Origin: an uncultured Bacilli bacterium
GTDB taxonomy: Bacteria > Bacillota_I > Bacilli_A > RF39 > UBA660
Assembly: GCA_910587745.1 (NCBI GenBank)
Contig: CAJUNE010000016.1
Span: forward strand, 1 to 28,487
Reading direction: 5' to 3'
DNA length: 28,487 bases
A program made the position numbers and the translations under genes. Positions 22,904 through 28,487 of this stretch are shown one piece after another (positions within the stretch are counted from its first letter, which is position 1; the number at the start of each line of letters is the position of its first letter). Under the pieces are notes generated by a model. The model was given only the letters and a program-made list of their open reading frames with translations, did not search any database and was not told the origin of the DNA.

Positions 22904-23589
22904 TATTTATTTCCCCCTTTTTTCTTAGTATATTTAGGAACTGAGCCTAAAACTGGTAATCCTATTTTTTGTTCAATATCCTCTTCCGTTTTAATAGTAT
23001 CATCAAAATAGAAGAATAAAGCTACAATTAAACTACTTATTAAGAAACCTAGTCCTGCTCCAATTACAAATTGTTTTAAAACATTAACATTATAAGGTTT
23101 CTCACTTACTTGAGCCTCATCTATAATACTAATATTTTCAATACTATAAATATCCACAATTTCTTTTTTAAACACAGTAGCTATCTCATCAGCAATACTT
23201 TTTGCAAGTTTATTATTTTCATCATAAACAGATATAACAATAAGCTCTGTATTTTCAATACTACTTACTTCTACATTTTTAGTAAGAGTTTCATAATCGA
23301 TATTAATATTCATATTGCCAATAACTTGTTCTAGTATCCTTCTACTTTTAATTATCTCACGATAAGTAGGTACTAAATTTTTATTTAAAGTAATATCATT
23401 TTGTGTAATAGTCGCATTATTATTATCATTTTTAGTTAATACTAAACTAGTTTTAGATTCATAAATAGGTACTTGAGTTGAAAAAGTAAAAATATAACTA
23501 CCTATAAATCCTATAACTACGAATAATAACACAAATAAAATCTTGTTTGAATAATAATGTAAAAATTCAAATAAATCTAATTCACCCAT
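22903..23589 (-). CDS. cpsC: CpsC/YveK-type Wzz-family chain-length regulator and kinase activator
   Basis: A 228-aa membrane protein with transmembrane helices at about 16-37 and 170-194. The extracellular Wzz-like domain (YESKTSLVL...NLVPTYREIIKS..ILEQVI) lies between them, with the usual Pro-rich block before helix 2 (AQVSEKPYNVN). The cytoplasmic tail (TIKTEEDIEQKIGLPVLGSVPK) activates the BY-kinase. In Firmicutes the two are split into separate genes, as here. ATG at 23589 is preceded by AAGGGG. First gene of a three-gene operon with a near-consensus promoter. Confidence 0.92.
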   Translation of the reverse strand: MGELDLFEFLHYYSNKILFVLLFVVIGFIGSYIFTFSTQVPIYESKTSLVLTKNDNNNATITQNDITLNKNLVPTYREIIKSRRILEQVIGNMNINIDYETLTKNVEVSSIENTELIVISVYDENNKLAKSIADEIATVFKKEIVDIYSIENISIIDEAQVSEKPYNVNVLKQFVIGAGLGFLISSLIVALFFYFDDTIKTEEDIEQKIGLPVLGSVPKYTKKKGGNK

Positions 23590-23618
23590 AATAAATATTC
23601 CCCTTTTTTCTAAACATA

Positions 23619-23647
23619 ATCATATCATAAAATAAACAACGTGTCAA
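23619..23647 (-). promoter_or_regulatory. Sigma-A promoter of cpsC-cpsD-cpsB
   Basis: Minus strand: consensus -35 TTGACA (23647-23642), 17 nt, -10 TATGAT (23624-23619) with TGA before it (extended -10). Among the strongest promoters in the window. Confidence 0.8.
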
Positions 23648-23659
23648 ACAAGAGACAAG

Positions 23660-23684
23660 AAAAAAACTCATCCTAAGACAAGTT
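23660..23684 (-). terminator. Rho-independent terminator of pheS-pheT
   Basis: Minus strand stem AACTTGTC/GATGAGTT (23677-23684 with 23665-23672), eight pairs including two G-T, 4-nt loop, then TTTTT. It lies 16 nt after the pheT stop, just upstream of the cpsC promoter. Confidence 0.8.
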
Positions 23685-23699
23685 TACATTCTAAAACAA

Positions 23700-26024
23700 T
23701 TATTCTATAATTTCAAAATTGTTTTCTTTAATATAACTTATAAAACGTTCTTTAAAAGTTTGTAAATCTTTTTGTTCTAAAGTTCTATTATCATTACCTA
23801 ATATATAACGAATAGTATATTTATTTTCATAAACTCCTAAAAGCTCACAAGATTTAATAAGATTACTTTTAAATTCATCTAAACAAGTTTTTAAATCACT
23901 ATATTTTTTCTCCTTAAGAATAATTGTATAATCTAAAGTAACAGTTGGATACTTACTAGTTTCTTTTGCAAGTTTACTTTCTTTTTCTAATTTTACGAAA
24001 ATATCAAAATCAATATCAATAGTTACTACACATTTCTTTTTAGATAATTTATTAGTAAGACTTTTATTTAAAACATTAATTTCACCATATTTACTATTAT
24101 CTAGCATAATATTCTTACCTAAAGCTTCATCATAATATTTCTTTTCATTAACATTATTAACAAAACAAATATTTTTATTTTTAACAATTTTAAATAAATA
24201 TTTAACAACATCTTTAGCTTTATTATAAACATCTTCAAGTTGTTTTTCTTCGTTAGCTAAAATTATACTAAGAACTCTTTTATTTTCATTATTTTTAATA
24301 ATAGTTCCAATTTCAAAGATTTCAAAGTTATTATAATTTTTAAAATTTTCATTAACAATATTCATTAACGATAAAGACATATCATCACGTAAAATATTAT
24401 TAGTTTCTTTACCTATTAACTGAACATTATTAATATCTAAATTAAATTCTTTTAATAAATTAGTATCATACCAAAGATAGCTATGAACTTCATGCATATC
24501 ATATTTTGTTGCAAGCATATTTTTAACACCATATTCCTGGTCGAAAATATTTTCATGAATAGTAGGAATTAAATCAAGTTTTAAAGGTTTAGGTGTAAAG
24601 TTTTCTAAGCCATAAATTCTTGCTATTTCCTCAATTAAATCTTGTTTTATTTTAATATCTTTAGTCGCTCTATAACTAGGAACTATAACTTCTATATTAT
24701 CATCTGTAATACTTACTTTAAATCCTAAAGTTTCTAAAATATTTTTAACTTGATTATCTTCTAAAACTCTACCCATATAAATATTTAAAGTTTTTTTATC
24801 AAGAACTATTTTTTCTTCACTTACCGGATTTGGATAAATATCTGTTAAATTAGAAGCAATAACCATATCTGGATTTTCTTTTCGTAGTAAATAAACCAGT
24901 CTTTTTATGGCAAGGTCTGTCATATTAGGGTCTAAACTTTTTTCATATCTACTACTAGCTTCTGTTCTAAGCCCAAGTTTTACAGCAGTTCTTCTAACAC
25001 TTCCCGCATTAAATGTAGCAGATTCTAGTATTGTACTTGTAGTATCACTTAAAATCTCGCTATCAAGACCACCCATAACACCAGCAATACCAAAATATTT
25101 ATTACCATTTTTAATCATTAACATATCTTTAGTTAAAGTTCGCATCGTTCCATCCAAAGTTGTATATTTGTCTCCTTCATTAGCATTACCAACTTCAATA
25201 TTTTCTACAACTCGTGAATCAAAAGCATGCATAGGTTGTCCCAATTCTAACATTAAATAATTAGTAATATCAACTAGTAAAGAAATAGAACGCATACCAA
25301 CATAATATAAAAATATTTGCATATCCAGAGGAGTTTTATTATTTAAAATATTATCTAGTTTTAAACCACAATATCTATAACATAATTCTGGATTATTAAT
25401 AACTATATTTAAGTCTTTTTTATCATTTGTAATTTCTTCAACTTCTAAAGGTAATAATTCATGATTAGTTATGGCACATATTTCTCTTGCAATACCATAA
25501 TGTCCCCATAAATCCGGTCTATTAGTTAAAGATTTATTATCTATCTCCACAATTATATCATCAATAGGTAAATATTCTTTAATATTAGTTCCGTTTACCC
25601 ATTCTTTTGGTAAATCTAAAATTCCATCATGATTATCACTTATGCCAATTTCTCTACCACTACAACACATACCATTAGAAAGTATTCCCCGAAGAGGTCT
25701 CGATTTAATTTCCATTCCATCTATATGTCCACCTACTTTAACATAAGCTGTTTTAAGACCAACTCTAACATTAGGTGCTCCACATACTACTTGAATAGGT
25801 TCTTCTCCTCCAGCGTCTACGGTTAAAATATGCATATGATCACTATCAGGATGTTCTGTGCATGTTAGTATTTCAGCAACAACTACGGAATCAAAAGTAT
25901 TACCTACTTCTCTTACCTCTTCAACTTCTGCTGTTCTAATAGTGAATTTTTCCCATATATTTAACCAATCTATATCACTACTATTTTTAATATAACTTTT
26001 AAGTTTATTACAAGATATTAACAT
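23700..26024 (-). CDS. pheT: Phenylalanyl-tRNA synthetase beta subunit
   Basis: A 774-aa subunit of the (alpha-beta)2 PheRS. In order: EMAP/OB-type tRNA-binding domain (VVVAEILTCTEHPDSDHMHILTV, about 47-70; VVCGAPNVR near 80), B3/B4 editing domain (about 210-380, with MGGLDSEI and the TEASSRYEK block), B5 domain (about 410-480), the catalytic-like core and the FDX-ACB anticodon-binding domain (YPTVTLDYTIILKEKKYSDL... to the end, about 683-774). Length is typical. AGGAGG lies 7 nt before the ATG and the gap to pheS is 10 nt. Confidence 0.97.
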   Translation of the reverse strand: MLISCNKLKSYIKNSSDIDWLNIWEKFTIRTAEVEEVREVGNTFDSVVVAEILTCTEHPDSDHMHILTVDAGGEEPIQVVCGAPNVRVGLKTAYVKVGGHIDGMEIKSRPLRGILSNGMCCSGREIGISDNHDGILDLPKEWVNGTNIKEYLPIDDIIVEIDNKSLTNRPDLWGHYGIAREICAITNHELLPLEVEEITNDKKDLNIVINNPELCYRYCGLKLDNILNNKTPLDMQIFLYYVGMRSISLLVDITNYLMLELGQPMHAFDSRVVENIEVGNANEGDKYTTLDGTMRTLTKDMLMIKNGNKYFGIAGVMGGLDSEILSDTTSTILESATFNAGSVRRTAVKLGLRTEASSRYEKSLDPNMTDLAIKRLVYLLRKENPDMVIASNLTDIYPNPVSEEKIVLDKKTLNIYMGRVLEDNQVKNILETLGFKVSITDDNIEVIVPSYRATKDIKIKQDLIEEIARIYGLENFTPKPLKLDLIPTIHENIFDQEYGVKNMLATKYDMHEVHSYLWYDTNLLKEFNLDINNVQLIGKETNNILRDDMSLSLMNIVNENFKNYNNFEIFEIGTIIKNNENKRVLSIILANEEKQLEDVYNKAKDVVKYLFKIVKNKNICFVNNVNEKKYYDEALGKNIMLDNSKYGEINVLNKSLTNKLSKKKCVVTIDIDFDIFVKLEKESKLAKETSKYPTVTLDYTIILKEKKYSDLKTCLDEFKSNLIKSCELLGVYENKYTIRYILGNDNRTLEQKDLQTFKERFISYIKENNFEIIE

Positions 26025-26034
26025 AATTTACCTC

Positions 26035-27042
26035 CTAATCTATTTCAAATTGTTCTAAATAACGAATATCTCCACTATTTAAAACTCTAATATCATTAAT
26101 TTTATATTTCATCATTGCAAGTCTTGTTAAACCAATACCAAATGCAAAACCAGTATATTCTTCTGAATCTATTCCACCTGCTTTTAAAACATTAGGATGA
26201 ATCATACCACTACCAACCATTTCAATATAACCACTATTTTTACAAGTAGGACATCCTTTTCCACCACATATTAGGCAAGACATATCCATCTCATAACTAG
26301 GTTCTGTAAATGGGAAAAAACCAGGACGAAGTCTAACCTTAACATTTCTTTTAAATACTTCGCTTAAAACTTGTTGCATAACATACAATAAATTTTCAAT
26401 AGATACGCCTTTATCAATAACCATACCTTCTATTTGAAAGAAAGTATTTTCGTGATTAGCATCTAAATCTTCATTTCTAAAAGTTCTACCAGGCGCACAT
26501 ATTCTAAGTGGAGCCCCATAGTTTTCCATCGCATGAATTTGATTATCACTAGTTTGCGTTCTAAGAAGCATACCATTATTTAAGTAATAAGTATCTTGCA
26601 TATCACGAGCAGGATGGTCTTTAGGAACATTTAAAGCTTCAAAATTATAATATTCACTTTCCATCTCTGGACCACTTACAACTGTAAATCCCATTCTTTT
26701 TAAAATATCCGTTACTTCTTTAGCAACAATTGTAACTGGATGTAAACTACCTTTATTTAAAGCATAATCAGTACTATCATCAAAACTTACATTAGATTTA
26801 TTTTGTGCATCTTCTAATTTTTGATTAACTAATTCTTCCATTTCTTTTTTAGTAGAATTAATAAGACTTCCATATTTCTTCTTTTCTTCGATACTCATAT
26901 CTTTTAAACCAGATAATAATTCCTGAATCTCACTTTTCTTACCCACATATTCTGATTTAATATTTAAAACATCTGCTTCTTTTGAAACACTTTTTAAAGC
27001 ACTTTCCAAATTACTTCTAAGATTTATTAATTTTTCTTCCAT
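26035..27042 (-). CDS. pheS: Phenylalanyl-tRNA synthetase alpha subunit
   Basis: A 335-aa class II catalytic subunit. An N-terminal coiled-coil arm that binds tRNA (about 1-85) is followed by the catalytic domain: HPVTIVAKEV and HPARDMQDTYYL near 100-150, motif 2 GRTFRNEDLDANHENTFFQ (about 183-201), the CLICGGKGCPTC cysteine cluster common in PheS (about 246-257) and motif 3 GFAFGIGLTRLAM (about 297-309). GGAGGAG precedes the ATG. Expression is set by the T-box leader directly upstream. Confidence 0.97.
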   Translation of the reverse strand: MEEKLINLRSNLESALKSVSKEADVLNIKSEYVGKKSEIQELLSGLKDMSIEEKKKYGSLINSTKKEMEELVNQKLEDAQNKSNVSFDDSTDYALNKGSLHPVTIVAKEVTDILKRMGFTVVSGPEMESEYYNFEALNVPKDHPARDMQDTYYLNNGMLLRTQTSDNQIHAMENYGAPLRICAPGRTFRNEDLDANHENTFFQIEGMVIDKGVSIENLLYVMQQVLSEVFKRNVKVRLRPGFFPFTEPSYEMDMSCLICGGKGCPTCKNSGYIEMVGSGMIHPNVLKAGGIDSEEYTGFAFGIGLTRLAMMKYKINDIRVLNSGDIRYLEQFEID

Positions 27043-27062
27043 AATTTCTCCTCCTTATAAAT

Positions 27063-27121
27063 AAAAAAAGCCTAGAACATTGGGACGAATATAATCCGTG
27101 GTACCACCCAACTTCTAGACT
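27063..27121 (-). terminator. T-box leader terminator hairpin
   Basis: On the minus strand GTCTAGAA.TTGGG (27120-27107) pairs with CCCAA..TTCTAGGC (27084-27070), followed by seven Ts (27069-27063). It lies between the T-box motif and the pheS ribosome binding site, the usual regulated terminator. Confidence 0.85.
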
Positions 27122-27277
27122 TAACTAGCACTTAAATTCGTTTATAGCACGACCTACTATTAAAACTCCTAAGTATGAAATTCATTTGCTTTTCTTAACT
27201 TTAAATACTTTCAGCCTTTGGTATTTAATCTCTTATAGAAGTATAAAAGCAACTACTAATTACTTAATCAACATTTA
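27070..27277 (-). promoter_or_regulatory. T-box riboswitch controlling pheS-pheT, UUC (Phe) specifier
   Basis: A transcribed leader that senses uncharged tRNA-Phe. The T-box motif GGGTGGTACCACGG (27109-27096) pairs with the tRNA acceptor end. Stem I is visible: base TTAAGTA/TACTTAG (about 27267-27261 with 27174-27168), middle TTGCTTTT/AAAAGCAA (near 27253 and 27190) and a distal part AGAGA, TTAAATAC, GGCTGAAA, GTATTTAA (about 27232-27202). On the 3' side between middle and base lies TTC (27179-27177), the specifier codon for Phe. Uncharged tRNA would favour the antiterminator made with the T-box motif over the terminator at 27063-27121. This accounts for the 277-bp gap before pheS. Confidence 0.9.
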
Positions 27278-27284
27278 TGTTCCT

Positions 27285-27313
27285 ATTTTAACACTAATTT
27301 ATTTTAATTTCAA
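27285..27313 (-). promoter_or_regulatory. Sigma-A promoter of the T-box-pheS-pheT unit
   Basis: Minus strand: -35 TTGAAA (27313-27308), 17 nt, -10 TAAAAT (27290-27285) preceded by TGT (extended). Predicted start near 27278, just before stem I. It lies directly behind the stop of the gene at 27320; no terminator for that gene was seen. Confidence 0.65.
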
Positions 27314-27319
27314 GATTTT

Positions 27320-28378
27320 TTATCTACCTCTAGTAATTCCAAAAAACTCTGCCAAGCCTTCTACTTTTTGATTATTTTCATTTGCATAATAAATATCTTT
27401 TAAATCATTTTCATTAAGAATTCTAGGTAGAAAAACAACTTGATTATTAGATATATTAACAATATACAATGTATAAATACCATTTAGCTTTTTAATAATA
27501 TTACCTTTTATTGAAATCCCATCCGCTAATATACCTAAAAGTACATATATTAAATTCTGATAAATATTACTTGATATAACAATTTCTCCATCTGTACCAA
27601 TTTGAGCCTTCAAACTTTCTTCAATTAGAGAAAACTCATGATTATATAAAGCAATACTATCATCACCAGTTATTACTTTATAAGCTTCACTAACATTTTT
27701 AGAATACTCTCTATTAATAAAATCACCAAATTCATCTAAATAAAAAGGTGATAAAAAAGAACAATAATCTTTATCAGTTAATAATTCATCTAAACCTTCC
27801 ATCTTCTTACTAGATATATACCTACTTATTTCTTTAGAATATTTCTTAAAATTCAAACGAAAAAAACGCGCAAATTCTATAGGTATTTTAAATTCTTCAC
27901 TAAATGTTAAATCTTTTTCTTCTTCACTAGCTCCCGAAACTAAATTAAAATCTTTATCGTAATAATAAATATTGCATTCATAATCTTCATAAAAACCGCA
28001 ATTTTTTATAACTCTAATTGTTTCAATTCTTGAAAGCGCAGGAAATTTAGTATAAACAGTACTTGTTATTTCTGTTTCCAAATCTTTTTTTAATTCTATA
28101 AATAAAAGATTATCAACATATTTAATTGTAAAAAATAAAATTCCTTCTGGAATATCAAGTGCATATCTAAGAATAATATCTGAGTCGTGTGAAAATGACA
28201 CAGTGTTTTTTAAACTATCGCCTAATTTGTCAAAAATTCTTTTTTGAACTTCAAAAGATATAAGGTTCCCTTTAGCTTCTTTTAAAACGATATCTTTTAA
28301 TCTCATGAAATATGGATCTTGTTTGATTGAATCATATAATTCATTAAAAATTATATTTAAAATATCTTCAATTTTCAT
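27320..28378 (-). CDS. Protein of unknown function, 352 aa
   Basis: I do not recognise this gene. The protein is soluble and mixed alpha/beta. A helical N-terminus (1-60) leads to strands (GILFFTIKYVDNLLFIELKK, about 80-100; CNIYYYDKDFNLV near 133), a charged helical middle (FARFFRLNFKKYSKEISRYI), and a C-terminal region with strands (GEIVISSNIYQNLIYVLLGI; GIYTLYIVNISNNQVVFLPRIL). No signal peptide, no membrane helix and no known catalytic signature. ATG at 28378 follows a GGGGGT site. It has a good promoter of its own. The YxNxxQxxEGxxEFF end may be a conserved tail, but I have nothing to compare it with. Confidence 0.75.
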   Translation of the reverse strand: MKIEDILNIIFNELYDSIKQDPYFMRLKDIVLKEAKGNLISFEVQKRIFDKLGDSLKNTVSFSHDSDIILRYALDIPEGILFFTIKYVDNLLFIELKKDLETEITSTVYTKFPALSRIETIRVIKNCGFYEDYECNIYYYDKDFNLVSGASEEEKDLTFSEEFKIPIEFARFFRLNFKKYSKEISRYISSKKMEGLDELLTDKDYCSFLSPFYLDEFGDFINREYSKNVSEAYKVITGDDSIALYNHEFSLIEESLKAQIGTDGEIVISSNIYQNLIYVLLGILADGISIKGNIIKKLNGIYTLYIVNISNNQVVFLPRILNENDLKDIYYANENNQKVEGLAEFFGITRGR

Positions 28379-28402
28379 ATAAACCCCCAAAAATTAGAAT
28401 AT

Positions 28403-28431
28403 ATGATAACATAATTTAATAAAAAAGTCAA
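28403..28431 (-). promoter_or_regulatory. Sigma-A promoter of the unknown gene at 27320-28378
   Basis: Minus strand: -35 TTGACT (28431-28426), 17 nt, -10 TATCAT (28408-28403) with TGT before it (extended). The last 55 bases of the window beyond it hold nothing I can assign. Confidence 0.7.
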
Positions 28432-28487
28432 AAAAAGAACTAATTATGAAGTAGTCAAGAAAAAATAGACACTTTATAAAAAGAACG

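Noticed and set aside
27186..27371. Plus-strand open frame before pheS
   Set aside because: It covers the T-box leader, which accounts for the sequence on the minus strand; no ribosome binding site.
1..28487. CRISPR array, tRNA, rRNA, insertion sequence or prophage
   Set aside because: No direct-repeat array, no cloverleaf or conserved rRNA stretch, no transposase or phage gene was seen on either strand; a tRNAscan or Rfam run could still find something small.

Overview
The window is very AT-rich, uses the standard bacterial code (TGG for Trp; no recognised gene has an in-frame TGA), has strong GGAGG-type ribosome binding sites, and promoters close to TTGACA-17 bp-TGnTATAAT. FtsEX with an M23 murein hydrolase, a CpsBCD phosphotyrosine module, LysM and BIG2 surface proteins, and a T-box in front of pheST all point to a low-GC Firmicute with a cell wall, probably an uncultured gut-type member of the Bacilli. 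The taxon is an inference from gene content only. The genes are packed tightly, and many terminators overlap stop codons.

Layout. 1-1210 (-): 5' part of tex, cut by the window edge. 1211-1530: divergent intergenic region with two forward promoters and a possible structured leader. 1531-4115 (+): two tandem paralogous acidic proteins of unknown function. 4198-6000 (+): typA. 6071-7693 (-): membrane-anchored surface protein with a Listeria-Bacteroides repeat and a BIG2 domain. 7876-11158 (-): tilS-ftsH, with an unusual SAP/Rho_N-like tail on FtsH. 11241-12002 (-): unknown protein. 12132-14954 (-): ftsE-ftsX-M23 hydrolase operon. 15068-15658 (-): small exported protein. 15807-16013 (+): DUF378 membrane protein.

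16014-17854 (-) is the most interesting region. It is a tightly overlapping three-gene operon: a MutS-domain-I-like protein, an Avd-like four-helix protein, and a reverse transcriptase of the diversity-generating-retroelement (DGR) type. I could find no template repeat, variable repeat or target gene in the window. The operon has its own promoter (TTGACA-17-TATATT), a leader of about 108 nt, and a terminator buried inside the 3' end of the convergent DUF378 gene.

18094-19433 (-): MYG1-family DHH protein with an overlapping unknown partner. 19507-21429 (-): PH-domain protein, membrane-anchored extracellular protein, and double-LysM protein. 21514-23589 (-): cpsC-cpsD-cpsB, the polysaccharide co-polymerase, tyrosine kinase and phosphatase, with no glycosyltransferases beside them. 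23700-27042 (-): pheS-pheT behind a T-box leader with a UUC specifier. 27320-28378 (-): unknown protein with its own promoter.

Most of the window is housekeeping (translation, division, envelope). The accessory signals are the DGR-type operon, the tandem paralogues, the FtsH tail, and paired cysteines in the exported proteins. No tRNA, rRNA, CRISPR array, insertion sequence or phage gene was seen.
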